The translations under genes were made by a program, and so were the position numbers. Shown one piece after another: positions 1 to 8,162 of a DNA stretch of 52,533 nt. The stretch covers positions 1-52,533 of the forward strand of contig NBMB01000014.1 in the NCBI GenBank assembly GCA_002084765.1. The letters are read 5' to 3'. The number at the start of each line of letters is the position of its first letter. The stretch's first letter is position 1. Below the pieces are notes generated by a model. That model did no database searches, was not told where the DNA came from, and saw nothing but the letters and a program-made list of their open reading frames with translations. The DNA comes from Candidatus Cloacimonetes bacterium 4572_55. Its GTDB lineage: Bacteria; 4572-55.

Positions 1-231
1 CGTCACACGCCATTTTTTCACGGCTATCGTCCTCAATTTTATTTTCGGACTACGGACGTCACCGGGATCGTGACATTGATGGGCGACCGCGAGATGGTGA
101 TGCCCGGAGATAACGTCGATATTAGCTGTGATTTAATCACCCCTATAGCGATGGAAGAAGGTCTTCGGTTTGCAATCCGTGAAGGCGGTCGGACAGTTGG
201 AGCTGGTGTAATCACAAAAATTATTGAATAA
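1..231 (+). CDS. tuf: Elongation factor Tu, C-terminal part (cut by window start)
   Basis: The frame is open from base 1 to TAA at 229-231 and gives the last 76 residues of EF-Tu, the GTPase that delivers aminoacyl-tRNA to the ribosomal A site. Visible are the domain III signatures [15 protein letters not shown] and the ending [11 protein letters not shown]. The N-terminal GTPase domain lies outside the window. It directly precedes rpsJ with a 20-base gap, the common fusA-tuf-rpsJ order in which the str and S10 clusters run together. Confidence 0.97.
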   Translation, partial: RHTPFFHGYRPQFYFRTTDVTGIVTLMGDREMVMPGDNVDISCDLITPIAMEEGLRFAIREGGRTVGAGVITKIIE

Positions 232-251
232 ATTTGGTAGGAGGGGTAGAC

Positions 252-560
252 GTGGCCGGTCAAAAGATTCGCATTCGTCTCACAGCGTATGATCATAAAA
301 TATTAGACAGGTCGACTCAAGAAATTGTTCGGACGGCAAAGCGGGCGGGCGCGCAAATTTCAGGGCCGATCCCTTTACCGACAAGAAGAAGCCTTTATAC
401 CGTTTTGCGCTCGCCGCATGTGAATAAAAAATCGCGTGAGCAATTTGAGATACGAATTCACAAACGCTTAATTGACATTACGGAATCAACTCCGCAGACT
501 GTTGACGCGTTGATGAAGCTTGATCTGCCGTCGGGAGTTGATGTAGAAATTAAGGTGTGA
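252..560 (+). CDS. rpsJ: 30S ribosomal protein S10
   Basis: 102-residue S10, part of the 30S head and also a partner of NusB in transcription antitermination. [15 protein letters not shown] and [19 protein letters not shown] are hallmark segments. The GTG at 252 is chosen because it follows AGGAGG (239-244) at normal spacing and gives the family N-terminus (AGQKIRIRL); the frame could be extended to a TTG at 234, but that would place the ribosome-binding site inside the gene. First gene of the S10 group. Confidence 0.96.
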   Translation: MAGQKIRIRLTAYDHKILDRSTQEIVRTAKRAGAQISGPIPLPTRRSLYTVLRSPHVNKKSREQFEIRIHKRLIDITESTPQTVDALMKLDLPSGVDVEIKV

Positions 561-583
561 CGAAGAATACTGTACGCGGGTTT

Positions 584-663
584 TCAATAGTTAATTAAAA
601 TTTATCCCTGCGACGCGCTAAGTATTTCGTATATGTCTTTTTTGGGTAAATTTTGGAGAATGG
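584..663 (+). mobile_element. Relic A: MITE-like remnant with both ends of the tnpB-type element, upstream of rplC
   Basis: The left ~50 bases (584-636) match 3785-3837 downstream of rplV almost base for base, starting TCAATAGTTAATTAAAAT. The right end (GGGTAAATTTTGGAGAATGG) matches the right ends of the relics before rpsC (4065-4080) and rplQ (14908-14923). The interior seen in those copies is missing, so this looks like an internally deleted derivative holding left and right ends only. It ends 11 bases before the rplC ATG. An in-frame upstream reading of rplC gives GKFWRM, the counterpart of DKFWRT in the rpsC relic. Assignment to IS200/IS605 rests on the fuller copies. Confidence 0.6.
608..635 (+). 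promoter_or_regulatory. Possible promoter carried by the left end of relic A
   Basis: CTGCGA and TATATG are separated by 16 bases. The homologous left end before rpsC has TTGCGA and TATATT at identical spacing, so a promoter-like pair is common to both copies. It would fire toward the ribosomal genes. Matches to consensus are moderate and no start site can be shown. Confidence 0.25.
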
Positions 664-674
664 TAGACGGAACT

Positions 675-1298
675 ATGAATAAAATGTTAGGTCGAAAAAT
701 AGGAATGTCTCAGATATTTGACGAGAGTGGGGTACTGCGACCAGTCACGTTGGTCGAGGTAGGTCCTTGCTATATCACCCAGATTAAAACCGTTGAGAGG
801 GATGGCTATAACGCGATTCAAATCGGTTTTGAGAAGAGAAAAGAAAAGCATGTGACAAAACCTATGAAAGGTCATTTTGTCTCGGCTAAGCTGGACCCAT
901 TGACATTTCTAAAAGAGATGCGCGTAGAGGATGTCTCGAATTATGAGGTGGGGCGGAGCGTTGCTCTTACAGATATATTTTCCGAGGGTGATACCGTCTT
1001 AGTTAGCGGGACGTCCAAAGGTAAGGGTTTTCAAGGGGTTGTCAAGCGGTACGGTTTTAAAGGCGGTCCGAAATCTCATGGTCAAAGCGACCGATTACGG
1101 GCTCCTGGCTCGATCGGTCAGAGTTCTTATCCTTCTCGAGTTTTTAAAGGGATGAAGATGGGCGGTCGCATGGGTAATAGTCGGATCACGACAAAGAATT
1201 TAAAAGTTGAGAAAATAATTCCTTCCCGTAATATTATGATGATTCGTGGAAGCGTTCCCGGCGGGAAGAATGCGTTGGTTGAAATTCGTAAGATCTGA
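675..1298 (+). CDS. rplC: 50S ribosomal protein L3
   Basis: 207-residue L3, an early assembly protein that reaches toward the peptidyl transferase centre. Visible are MLGRKIGMSQIF at the N-terminus, the KGKGFQGVVKRYGFKGG segment, and the SHGQSDRLRAPGSIGQSS and GMKMGGRMG stretches. ATG 675 gives normal L3 length. The frame runs upstream to 633, but those 14 residues come from relic A and are not L3-like. GGAG at 655-658 is far (16 bases) from 675 and GACGGA (667-672) is close, so the exact start (675 or 684) is not certain. Confidence 0.94.
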   Translation: MNKMLGRKIGMSQIFDESGVLRPVTLVEVGPCYITQIKTVERDGYNAIQIGFEKRKEKHVTKPMKGHFVSAKLDPLTFLKEMRVEDVSNYEVGRSVALTDIFSEGDTVLVSGTSKGKGFQGVVKRYGFKGGPKSHGQSDRLRAPGSIGQSSYPSRVFKGMKMGGRMGNSRITTKNLKVEKIIPSRNIMMIRGSVPGGKNALVEIRKI

Positions 1299-1309
1299 GT
1301 GAGTGGGGT

Positions 1310-1942
1310 ATGAGGATGCCGACGGTCAATGTCATAAATATTGTGGGAGACAAAGTAGATACGATTGAGTTGCCGGATTCGATCTTCGGTATTAAGCCGA
1401 ATTCTCAAGTCGTATCAGAGTATGTGCGGATGTACTTGGCGAATCAACGAATCGGCTCGGCGAACACCAAGAATCGATCCGCTGTTGCCGGGGGCGGGGC
1501 AAAGCCCTACCGTCAAAAGGGAACAGGAAGAGCGAGACAAGGTACCATTCGGGCGGGGCAATTTGTCGGCGGCGGGCGTATATTTGGCCCAAGTCCGAGG
1601 GATTTTCATTATACGATGCCGAAGAAAAAGAAACGGTTGGCGTTGTGTTCGGTGTTGTCCGACCGGGTTCGTAATTCAAAATGTATGGTTGTTGAGAGAC
1701 TTGAGTTACAGGATGATAAGACGGGAAGTGTGGCGGCTTTTATTAAGAACTTAGACGCGGAGTCGAAGAATTATTTGATAGTTACATCAGACTATGAAGG
1801 GGTCTTGGTTCGTTGTGGTCGAAACATTCCATACGTCGCTGTAAAGCAATGGGTAGATTTGAATGCATACGAGGCACTCAAGCACGAATTTATCTTAATC
1901 GACAAAAAAATTGTTGATTCTCTTAAGGAGAAAGCCGGATGA
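1310..1942 (+). CDS. rplD: 50S ribosomal protein L4
   Basis: 210-residue L4, which lines part of the peptide exit tunnel. The tunnel-loop signature GGGAKPYRQKGTGRARQG is present near residues 60-80, followed by GGGRIFGPSPRDF. In Enterobacteria L4 also represses the S10 operon; nothing here shows that this holds. The start at 1310 sits 11 bases after rplC, and an in-frame ATG at 1316 is an alternative. The stop overlaps the rplW start (ATGA), implying translational coupling. Confidence 0.96.
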   Translation: MRMPTVNVINIVGDKVDTIELPDSIFGIKPNSQVVSEYVRMYLANQRIGSANTKNRSAVAGGGAKPYRQKGTGRARQGTIRAGQFVGGGRIFGPSPRDFHYTMPKKKKRLALCSVLSDRVRNSKCMVVERLELQDDKTGSVAAFIKNLDAESKNYLIVTSDYEGVLVRCGRNIPYVAVKQWVDLNAYEALKHEFILIDKKIVDSLKEKAG

Positions 1943-2235
1943 AGAATCCCCGAATGATTATAAAACAGCCCAGATTCACCGAGCGGAGTCGCCTTAATAA
2001 GAAACTCCATAATAAATTCACATTTAAGGTGGCGAAGAACGCCAACAAGATTGAAATTAGGTATGCGGTCGAGGCATTATTTGACGTCGATGTGGTTGAT
2101 GTAAGAACCATGAATGTGGTGGGCAAAAAACGGCGTGTAAGAACCCGAGAAAAAGGGAAGCGACCGGATTGGAAAAAAGCGATAGTCACAGTGGCTAAAG
2201 GACAAAGTATTTCGATTTTTGACGCTGCCGACTGA
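1939..2235 (+). CDS. rplW: 50S ribosomal protein L23
   Basis: 98-residue L23 at the exit of the peptide tunnel, where trigger factor and the signal recognition particle dock. Family features are KYTFKV-like '[20 protein letters not shown]' followed by [17 protein letters not shown]. It overlaps the rplD stop by four bases (ATGA). Length is normal and there is nothing unusual in the sequence. Confidence 0.95.
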   Translation: MKNPRMIIKQPRFTERSRLNKKLHNKFTFKVAKNANKIEIRYAVEALFDVDVVDVRTMNVVGKKRRVRTREKGKRPDWKKAIVTVAKGQSISIFDAAD

Positions 2236-2261
2236 GCATTATAGTTGAATGGAGTATAGAG

Positions 2262-3092
2262 ATGGGAATAAAGCGCTACAAACCAACGACACCTGGTTTA
2301 CGATTTCGGACAGGTTATACTTTTGAAGAGATTACAAAATCTACGCCGGAGAAGTCTTTGTTGGCTCCGCTTCGTAAGACAGGCGGACGAGATAATTTTG
2401 GGCATATATCGGCTCGCCATCGGGGAGGCGGACATAAACGTCATTATCGCATCATTGATTTCAAACGAAACAAGATCGGTATCCCGGCAAAGGTCGATTC
2501 AATTCAATACGATCCGAACCGATCTGCGAGAATCGCTTTACTTGTTTATTACGACGGAGAGAAGCGATATATTCTTTCGCCGTTAGGTTTGAAGGTTGGC
2601 GATGTGGTGATGGCGGGACCGGATGCCGATATTAAATCTGGCAATGCGCTTCCAATTGAAAACATACCGCTCGGCACCGATATTCACAATATCGAGATGA
2701 AAGTCGGTAAGGGGGGGCAACTTTCCCGCAGTGCGGGTACCTCAGCGCAATTGGTGGCAAAAGAAGGAAAATACGCACAGATCAAGCTTCCGTCGAGCGA
2801 GGTTCGCTTGATTCTTGTGAAGTGCTATGCCACTATCGGTCAGATTGGTAATGTGGAACATGAAAATATTAGTATCGGTAAGGCTGGCAGAAAGCGTTGG
2901 ATGGGTCGACGCCCTAAAGTACGCGGGGTAGCAATGAATCCGGTTGATCATCCAATGGGCGGCGGCGAAGGGCGCTCTTCAGGGGGTCGTCATCCGACTA
3001 CGCCTTGGGGTAAGCCGACTAAAGGATATAAAACTCGAAAGCCTAACAAGTATTCTAACAAATATATTGTCAAACGGCGTAAGCGTAAGTAG
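2262..3092 (+). CDS. rplB: 50S ribosomal protein L2
   Basis: 276-residue L2, one of the most conserved ribosomal proteins, needed for subunit association and peptidyl transfer. Visible are [35 protein letters not shown], and the C-terminal [17 protein letters not shown] stretch containing the conserved histidine important for activity in E. coli. The start follows GGAG with normal spacing 27 bases after rplW. Confidence 0.97.
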   Translation: MGIKRYKPTTPGLRFRTGYTFEEITKSTPEKSLLAPLRKTGGRDNFGHISARHRGGGHKRHYRIIDFKRNKIGIPAKVDSIQYDPNRSARIALLVYYDGEKRYILSPLGLKVGDVVMAGPDADIKSGNALPIENIPLGTDIHNIEMKVGKGGQLSRSAGTSAQLVAKEGKYAQIKLPSSEVRLILVKCYATIGQIGNVEHENISIGKAGRKRWMGRRPKVRGVAMNPVDHPMGGGEGRSSGGRHPTTPWGKPTKGYKTRKPNKYSNKYIVKRRKRK

Positions 3093-3129
3093 TCATTTTG
3101 GACTGTGGGAAATCTAAGGAGGACTAGCC

Positions 3130-3423
3130 TTGGGACGTTCGGTTAAAAAGGGGCCATACGTGGCGTCTTCGTTATTAGCAAAAGTTGAACGGATGAATAA
3201 GACCGGAGAGAAAAAAGTTTTGAAGGTATGGACTCGCCGGAGTACCGTTTTGCCGGAATTCGTGGGTCATACTTTGGCGGTTCATAACGGGAAGAAATTT
3301 ATTCCGGTGTATATTACGGAGAATATGGTCGGGCATAAGTTGGGCGAATTTTCTTTGACTCGATCGTTTCGGGGACACGCCGGCGGCGTTGGTAAGAGTA
3401 TAAAAAAGGGTCGTAAAGGATAA
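3130..3423 (+). CDS. rpsS: 30S ribosomal protein S19
   Basis: 97-residue S19 of the 30S head, forming a complex with S13. [30 protein letters not shown] and [16 protein letters not shown] are diagnostic. A TTG start at 3130 is used: AAGGAGG lies at 3116-3122 and the next residues match the family N-terminus. Clustered between L2 and L22 as usual. Confidence 0.96.
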   Translation: MGRSVKKGPYVASSLLAKVERMNKTGEKKVLKVWTRRSTVLPEFVGHTLAVHNGKKFIPVYITENMVGHKLGEFSLTRSFRGHAGGVGKSIKKGRKG

Positions 3424-3437
3424 TTGAGGAGCATAGT

Positions 3438-3791
3438 ATGGAAGCACGAGCAGTAGCGCGGCATGTACGGATATCGCCTCGAAAAACACGTCAGGTGGCG
3501 GATTGTATTCGAGGGAAGAAGGTTACAGAGGCTTATCATATTTTAGAATTGTTAAAAAAGAGGGCTTCACAACCGATTAGTAAAACCATTCAATCCGCGG
3601 TAGCCAATGCTTTGGATATGGAAGGCGCGGCTCATGTGATAGTGGAAAATTTACATGTGAAATCGATTTATGTGGATGAGGGTCCCACCTTAAGGCGTTT
3701 TCGTGCGAGAGCTATGGGGCGGGCAACTCGAATTCGCAAGCGTACTTGTCATATTACAGTAATTGTCGCTGAGGATGAGAGTTCTCAATAG
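3438..3791 (+). CDS. rplV: 50S ribosomal protein L22
   Basis: 117-residue L22, whose hairpin lines the peptide exit tunnel (a macrolide-resistance site in other bacteria). Visible are ARHVRISPRKTRQVADCIRG and the C-terminal GRATRIRKRTCHITVIV. The final CAA TAG codons lie in the first bases of a sequence repeated upstream of rplC (TCAATAGTTAATTAAAAT), so the inserted element begins at, or was targeted to, the stop codon of this gene. Confidence 0.96.
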   Translation: MEARAVARHVRISPRKTRQVADCIRGKKVTEAYHILELLKKRASQPISKTIQSAVANALDMEGAAHVIVENLHVKSIYVDEGPTLRRFRARAMGRATRIRKRTCHITVIVAEDESSQ

Positions 3792-4080
3792 TTAATTAAA
3801 ATATACCCTTGCGATGCCAAATATTTCATATATATTCTATCATTGCATTATAAAGTACCGTGCATTCGGAATATTGAATGTCGGCAGTATGCTGAGATTG
3901 GTCGTTATTCAAACGCGGCAATTAATTTAAGAAATCATACCGCCAGTTCGACGGGAATCAACGCCTGTGGAGAAGATGGTAAGGTTGCAGAGGGGCGCAC
4001 CCCCCTCAGTGGCTGTCTAAGAAGCAGGAACTCAATGCTGAATCGGTTAACGTCCGATTTGGATAAATTTTGGAGAACGG
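3785..4080 (+). mobile_element. Relic B: tnpB 3' end with left and right ends, between rplV and rpsC
   Basis: A roughly 296-base insert between L22 and S3, normally near-contiguous genes. The left end (3785-3837) is shared with relic A. One frame (multiple of 3, from about 3870) reads the C-terminus of an IS200/IS605 OrfB/TnpB: SNAAINLRN, then STGINACGEDGK, then SMLNR and DKFWRTE, matching the 'DRDxNAAxNL...ACG' zinc-ribbon tail of that family. The N-terminal nuclease part is missing. Structured parts are GAGGGG...CCCCTC at about 3993-4010 and a right-end hairpin AATCGG(4041-4046)/CCGATT(4054-4059). The frame stays open without stops into rpsC in another phase. It is a dead fragment as a protein gene; a structured RNA role is possible. 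Confidence 0.72.
3809..3836 (+). promoter_or_regulatory. Possible promoter in the left end of relic B
   Basis: TTGCGA (3809-3814), 16 bases, TATATT (3831-3836). The same pair is kept in relic A at identical spacing. It may be the original tnpB promoter and would drive rpsC and downstream genes. This is inference from motif matches only. Confidence 0.3.
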
Positions 4081-4089
4081 AGTTAGGTA

Positions 4090-4743
4090 GTGGGACAAAA
4101 GGTCAATCCAATTGGTTTAAGGATAGGGATTACTCGAACATGGGAATCAAGGTGGTTTGCTAAGAATAATTATGCGGCTTTGTTGCATGAGGATTTAAAG
4201 ATTCGTAAATACATCACCAAGCGACTGAAGCGCGCTGGTGTATTCCGAGTCGAAATTGAGCGGGCTCCGAAGCGTGTAACGGTAAATATTCATACTGCCA
4301 AACCCGGTATGGTAATTGGTAGAAGAGGTTCGGAAGTCGATAAGTTAAAGGAAGAGTTGCAGCATCTTACTGGCATAGAAGTAAATTTAAATATACATGA
4401 AATCAAAGTTGCCGAGCTTGACGCCGCTGTTGTCGCCGATAGTATTGCCCGTCAAATGGAACAACGGGTCAACTTTCGTCGAGCCATGAAAAAAGCGGTC
4501 ACATCCACTATGCGGATGGGAGCCGAGGGAATCAAGATAAAATGTTCCGGTCGTCTTGGCGGAGCTGAGATGTCAAGATCGGAAGGTTATAAAGAAGGTC
4601 GGGTGCCGTTGCACACTCTTCGAGCCGATATAGATTATGCCCTAACCACCGCCTACACTGTCTATGGGACGATCGGTGTGAAGGTATGGGTTTTTAAAGG
4701 TGAAATTCTACCGAAAAGCGGGAGTAGAAAGAACATAAGATAG
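4090..4743 (+). CDS. rpsC: 30S ribosomal protein S3
   Basis: 217-residue S3 at the mRNA entry channel. [14 protein letters not shown] at the N-terminus, the KH-domain GXXG motif in [16 protein letters not shown], and [20 protein letters not shown] identify it. The start is GTG at 4090; its ribosome-binding purines (GGAG at 4072-4075, then CGGAG at 4078-4082) lie at the very end of relic B, so the transposon end has supplied or preserved the initiation region. 16 bases separate it from rplP. Confidence 0.96.
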   Translation: MGQKVNPIGLRIGITRTWESRWFAKNNYAALLHEDLKIRKYITKRLKRAGVFRVEIERAPKRVTVNIHTAKPGMVIGRRGSEVDKLKEELQHLTGIEVNLNIHEIKVAELDAAVVADSIARQMEQRVNFRRAMKKAVTSTMRMGAEGIKIKCSGRLGGAEMSRSEGYKEGRVPLHTLRADIDYALTTAYTVYGTIGVKVWVFKGEILPKSGSRKNIR

Positions 4744-4759
4744 TGTGGGGTTTTAGATT

Positions 4760-5182
4760 ATGTTAATGCCGAAACGCGTGAAATATCGCAAGCAGCAACG
4801 TGGACGTCGAAGAGGGAAAGCGTATCGTGGATGTCGAGTCGATTTTGGTGATTTTGGTTTAAAGGCGTTGGAATGCGCATGGATCACCAACCGTCAAATT
4901 GAGGCGGCTCGTATTGCAATGACTCGTCATATCAAGCGCGGTGGGCGTGTGTGGATTCGTATTTTCCCCGATAAATCGCTGACGGTCAAGCCGGCTGAAA
5001 CGAGAATGGGAAAGGGCAAAGGGTCTCCTGAGCATTGGGTAGCAGTTGTAAAACCCGGGCGGATAATGTTTGAGATCGAAGGTGTAAGTATAGAATTGGC
5101 TCGTGAGGCTTTAACGCTCGCAGCAAGTAAGTTGCCCATTAAGACGAAATTTGTGACCAGAGACGATTATATTGAGGAGTGA
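4760..5182 (+). CDS. rplP: 50S ribosomal protein L16
   Basis: 140-residue L16, needed for A-site tRNA accommodation. [19 protein letters not shown] and the [20 protein letters not shown] segment (containing the arginine-hydroxylation-type loop of the family) are clear. The start is ATG 4760 or the in-frame ATG 4766 (LMPKR/MPKR). The stop overlaps the purine-rich region used by rpmC. Confidence 0.96.
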   Translation: MLMPKRVKYRKQQRGRRRGKAYRGCRVDFGDFGLKALECAWITNRQIEAARIAMTRHIKRGGRVWIRIFPDKSLTVKPAETRMGKGKGSPEHWVAVVKPGRIMFEIEGVSIELAREALTLAASKLPIKTKFVTRDDYIEE

Positions 5183-5184
5183 AA

Positions 5185-5406
5185 ATGAAGCCGGAGAAAT
5201 TTCGTGAATTATCGGAGTTGGAGCTCATTAATGAGATTGCCGACCTTGAGGAAGAGCAGTTTAATCTGCGTATGAACAAAGTAGTGAGCGAGTTGGATAA
5301 TCCGATTCGGATACGAGTAGTTCGACGGGATATTGCCCGGGCAAAAACGATTTTGAATGAACACCGGCTTGGGATTCAAGGATTGCAATCTGGAGCCGTC
5401 GATTAA
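5185..5406 (+). CDS. rpmC: 50S ribosomal protein L29
   Basis: 73-residue L29, a helical hairpin protein beside L23 at the tunnel exit. The family pattern FRELSELELINEIADLEEEQFNLR is partly visible along with the basic end VVRRDIARAKTILNE. ATG 5185 is preferred over GTG 5179 because GAGGAG (5173-5178) has proper spacing to 5185 and the product then begins MKPEKFRELS. Almost contiguous with rplP. Confidence 0.93.
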   Translation: MKPEKFRELSELELINEIADLEEEQFNLRMNKVVSELDNPIRIRVVRRDIARAKTILNEHRLGIQGLQSGAVD

Positions 5407-5426
5407 AAATAAGCGGATAGTGGTTT

Positions 5427-5610
5427 GTCGATAGATGAGATTTAAACGCTGCTATTAATTTAAAACAATACGTCGTAAATTTTTCTACGGCGTCATCAGC
5501 CTGTGGAGAGAACGTAAGACCTGAGCGCTTCTTAATCGGGCGTGTCTATGAGGCGGGAATCAAATCGGGAATCAAATACAGAATAGGGTGTCCTATTTTG
5601 GGTAACGGAG
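5427..5610 (+). mobile_element. Relic C: tnpB 3' end between rpmC and rpsQ
   Basis: From 5439 one frame reads [25 protein letters not shown] and [10 protein letters not shown], the C-terminus of IS200/IS605 TnpB; it is preceded by VDR and an in-frame TGA at 5436-5438. A stem-loop ACGTCGTA (5470-5477)/TACGGCGT (5486-5493) and a right-end hairpin AATAGG (5582-5587)/CCTATT (5592-5597) are present. Compared with relics B, D and E, the differences in these stems preserve pairing (C-G to A-T, or G-C to G-U). The relic frame continues open, without an ATG or GTG, straight into rpsQ in the same phase. Confidence 0.75.
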
Positions 5611-5618
5611 AATGTGGA

Positions 5619-5879
5619 ATGGAGCGTGGACGTCGAAAGGTTCGTGAGGGGACTGTTGTAAGCGATAAAATGGACAAGACCGTCGTCGTACGGGTGGAAC
5701 GGCTGATGAAGCACCCTCTGTATAATCGTATTGTCCGCCGTTTTAAGAAATTCAAAGCGCATGATGAGAATAATGATTGTCATATAGGAGACTTTGTGCG
5801 AATTGTTGAGACACGTCCCCTAAGCAAGACAAAACGGTGGAGAATTTCACATATAATTACTCAAGCAGTGATTAAGTAA
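5619..5879 (+). CDS. rpsQ: 30S ribosomal protein S17
   Basis: 86-residue S17, a primary 16S rRNA binder. Diagnostic stretches are [30 protein letters not shown] and the ending [21 protein letters not shown] 5619 is chosen: CGGAG (5606-5610) lies 8 bases upstream and the product begins [12 protein letters not shown] longer reading from TTG 5598 adds residues encoded by the right end of relic C. The start region is thus built from the transposon-derived end. Confidence 0.93.
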   Translation: MERGRRKVREGTVVSDKMDKTVVVRVERLMKHPLYNRIVRRFKKFKAHDENNDCHIGDFVRIVETRPLSKTKRWRISHIITQAVIK

Positions 5880-5893
5880 GTGGAGGCAAGGCA

Positions 5894-6262
5894 ATGATTC
5901 AAGAAGAGACTAAGTTAATAATCGCAGATAACACAGGCGCGCGACGAGCCAAGTGTATTCGGGTTTTGGGAAGTACCGGTCGAAGATATGCCACCTTGGG
6001 AGATATTATTGTGATCGCCGTCAAGGATGCCTTACCCGGCGGATCGGTCAAAAAGGGTGATGTGGCAAAAGCGGTCATTGTCCGAACCCGGAAGGAAGTG
6101 CGGAGAAGAGACGGATCATACATCCGTTTCGACGAAAATGCCGCTGTGATTATCACCGAAACTAAAGAACCCAAAGGAACGCGTATTTTTGGTCCGGTGG
6201 CGAGAGAACTCCGAGAGAAAAAATTTATGAAGATAGTTTCCTTAGCACCGGAAGTTCTATAA
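5894..6262 (+). CDS. rplN: 50S ribosomal protein L14
   Basis: 122-residue L14, located at the subunit interface. [22 protein letters not shown] and [17 protein letters not shown] with the end [15 protein letters not shown] match the family throughout. GGAGG precedes the ATG at normal spacing 14 bases after rpsQ. No oddities. Confidence 0.97.
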   Translation: MIQEETKLIIADNTGARRAKCIRVLGSTGRRYATLGDIIVIAVKDALPGGSVKKGDVAKAVIVRTRKEVRRRDGSYIRFDENAAVIITETKEPKGTRIFGPVARELREKKFMKIVSLAPEVL

Positions 6263-6288
6263 AGCGCATGGGTCAAACGGGAGGAAAT

Positions 6289-6612
6289 ATGCATATTCGT
6301 AGAGGGGACCGGGTTGTTGTCATTGCCGGTGAAGATAAAGGCTCTGAAGGTAAGGTGTTGAAGGTTTTTCCACACCAAAAGAGAGTGATCGTTGAGAACG
6401 TCTCGTTTGTGCGACGCGCGACTCGAGCAAACCCATCAAAAAATCAACAGGGGGGACTCATTGAGAAGGAGGCCCCGATTCATGTTTCTAATGTTATGTT
6501 GCTGGATCCCAGGACGGGTGAGCCGACCCGTATTTATTATAGACGACTGCCGAATGGTAAAAAGGTTCGGATTAGTAAAAAATCTAAAGAAGAGATTCCA
6601 ACAAACGATTAG
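6289..6612 (+). CDS. rplX: 50S ribosomal protein L24
   Basis: 107-residue L24, an assembly initiator with a KOW motif. The KOW region [20 protein letters not shown] begins at residue 4. ATG 6289 is preferred over the in-frame ATG 6268 because GGGAGG (6280-6284 region) sits directly before it and the family begins at MHIRRGD. Normally followed directly by rplE, but here a 297-base gap holding relic F intervenes. Confidence 0.95.
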   Translation: MHIRRGDRVVVIAGEDKGSEGKVLKVFPHQKRVIVENVSFVRRATRANPSKNQQGGLIEKEAPIHVSNVMLLDPRTGEPTRIYYRRLPNGKKVRISKKSKEEIPTND

Positions 6613-6636
6613 GGTTGCGAAACTGTTACATAATTA

Positions 6637-6665
6637 TTGACAATTGTTCGCTATTGTTGTATATC
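6637..6665 (+). promoter_or_regulatory. Internal promoter candidate upstream of rplE
   Basis: A perfect -35 TTGACA (6637-6642), a 17-base spacer and TATATC (6660-6665) lie in the long rplX-rplE gap, facing rplE. It could give the distal spc genes an independent promoter. Motif-based only. Confidence 0.45.
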
Positions 6666-6689
6666 ATTCACGATTACGGAACTTCACTA

Positions 6690-6900
6690 TCCGGTCTGTT
6701 AATAGACGAAGAAAGCGTGAAGCTACGTCGGTGTATACCGACAGGATAATTAAAGGTCGAGAATCAAGACCAATTGTATTTTATAGAGCGCATACAGGAT
6801 TTTTTGTATGCTTTGGGAGATTCACCTGCTCAATTCGTCATTTCGAGTTGAGTACTTACTGTTAGCAATTTTTACTTACTCGCTAACAGAAAAGGATCGG
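6690..6900 (+). mobile_element. Relic F: degenerate tnpB right end between rplX and rplE
   Basis: Codons from 6702 read LIDEESVKL, resembling the YEAGIKF tail of relics C and D and nearly identical in DNA (ACGAAGAAAGCGT) to relic E before infA. A right-end stem-loop CTGTTAGC (6859-6866)/GCTAACAG (6882-6889) is followed by AAAAGGATCGGT. Relic E has TGTTATC/GATAACA and the same AAAAGGATCGGT, with the G-C/T-A difference compensated. The zinc-ribbon part (NAAINL) is not recognisable here, so identity as a TnpB relic leans on the comparison with E. Confidence 0.5.
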
Positions 6901-6909
6901 TTGTGAACA

Positions 6910-7452
6910 ATGAGTCGAATGCAATTATATTATAAAGAAAAAGTGATCCCACAATTAGTAAAAAAGTTCGGTTATCCCAACATCATGCAAGCGTCGCGTC
7001 TTGAAAAAATTGTGATAAACTCCGGGGTCGGAGATGCCGTTCAAAATGCTAAAATGTTGGATTCCGCAGTAGCTGATTTAACGTTAATAGCCGGGCAGAA
7101 ACCTGTGGTGACCCGAGCTAAAAAATCTATAGCGTCATTCAAAGTCCGGGAAAATATGCCTATCGGTTGCATGGTGACGCTGCGGAAGAAAAATATGTAT
7201 GAGTTTTTTGATCGTTTGGTGAATATTGCAATTCCACGTATTCGAGATTTTCAAGGCGTGTCTCGGAAATCTTTTGACGGGCGTGGGAATTATACATTAG
7301 GCGTGAAGGAGCAAATCATTTTCCCTGAGATTAGTTATGATAAGGTTGAGAAGATTCGCGGTTTTAATGTGACGGTTGTCACGACTGCTCACACCGATGA
7401 AGAGGCATTGGAGCTGCTCTCATTAATGGGGATGCCGTTTAAAAAGCAATAA
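6910..7452 (+). CDS. rplE: 50S ribosomal protein L5
   Basis: 180-residue L5, which binds 5S rRNA and contacts the P-site t[42 protein letters not shown] and [16 protein letters not shown] are typical. The AAGGATC ribosome-binding region (6891-6897) is the conserved terminal motif of relic F, also found before infA, so the transposon end appears to provide the initiation signal. Length is normal. Confidence 0.96.
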   Translation: MSRMQLYYKEKVIPQLVKKFGYPNIMQASRLEKIVINSGVGDAVQNAKMLDSAVADLTLIAGQKPVVTRAKKSIASFKVRENMPIGCMVTLRKKNMYEFFDRLVNIAIPRIRDFQGVSRKSFDGRGNYTLGVKEQIIFPEISYDKVEKIRGFNVTVVTTAHTDEEALELLSLMGMPFKKQ

Positions 7453-7484
7453 TAATAGTAATTATGTGAGGAGTGAGGGTATTA

Positions 7485-7670
7485 ATGGCCAAGCAATGCT
7501 TGATTGTAAAGCAAAAGAGAAAGCCGAAATTTAAGGTTCGTCAATATAATCGATGCCAACGTTGTGGTCGTCCGCGGGCATATTTAAGGAAATTTGCTTT
7601 ATGTCGAATCTGTTTTCGCGAATTGGCGTCTAATGGACAGATTCCCGGGGTTATTAAGTCGAGTTGGTAA
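7485..7670 (+). CDS. rpsN: 30S ribosomal protein S14, zinc-binding type Z
   Basis: 61-residue short S14. Two CxxC pairs (CQRC and CRIC) with [20 protein letters not shown] show the zinc-binding form rather than the ~100-residue zinc-free form. ATG 7485 gives the standard 61-residue length; the GTG at 7473 would overlap the purine-rich site. Located between L5 and S8, as usual for the type Z gene. Confidence 0.95.
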   Translation: MAKQCLIVKQKRKPKFKVRQYNRCQRCGRPRAYLRKFALCRICFRELASNGQIPGVIKSSW

Positions 7671-7701
7671 TCATTAAGATTTTTTCGGAGGAAATGGGAT
7701 T

Positions 7702-8100
7702 ATGTCGATGACAGATCCGATAGCAAGTATGTTGACTAAAATTCGAAATGCATGCCGTGCAAAACATTCTGTTGTAGATATTCCGTATTCGAAATTAAAA
7801 GAGAATATCGCTGAAGTTTTGTCATACGAGAATTTTATAACAGATTTTAAGGCGGTTGAGCATGCAAATATGAAATCGATTCGTATTTATCTACGCTATA
7901 CAGACGAACACATGAGTGTGATTCAAGGAATCCATCGTGTAAGCCGCCCGGGATTGCGTAAATATGTACCGGTTTCTGAAATCCCGCGTATTCTAGGTGG
8001 GTTAGGGATTGCAATTATGTCTACTCCGAAAGGGGTGATGACCAACAAGAAAGCGCGTTTGAATCATGTCGGCGGCGAGATTCTGTGTAAGGTTTGGTAG
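7702..8100 (+). CDS. rpsH: 30S ribosomal protein S8
   Basis: 132-residue S8, a central-domain 16S rRNA binder that in E. coli also represses the spc operon by binding its mRNA. MTDPIASMLTKIRNACRAKH at the N-terminus and STPKGVMTNKKARLNHVGGEIL at the C-terminus are diagnostic. GGAGG precedes ATG 7702; ATG 7708 is also possible. The stop is followed by a run of twelve T, a U-rich stretch before rplF. Confidence 0.96.
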   Translation: MSMTDPIASMLTKIRNACRAKHSVVDIPYSKLKENIAEVLSYENFITDFKAVEHANMKSIRIYLRYTDEHMSVIQGIHRVSRPGLRKYVPVSEIPRILGGLGIAIMSTPKGVMTNKKARLNHVGGEILCKVW

Positions 8101-8162
8101 TTTTTTTTTTGAGTTAAGACTTTTTTGTTTTTATTTGATTTGATTTTAAATGAGGTTGTAAC

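Noticed and set aside
3843-4163. Open frame of 106 codons between rplV and rpsC as a real protein gene
   Set aside because: It reads the tail of TnpB and then runs into rpsC in another phase. There is no ribosome-binding site, and the nuclease part is missing; treated as relic B.
8101-8130. Poly-T tract after rpsH as an intrinsic terminator
   Set aside because: No stable GC stem precedes it, and the downstream genes are essential members of the same operon.
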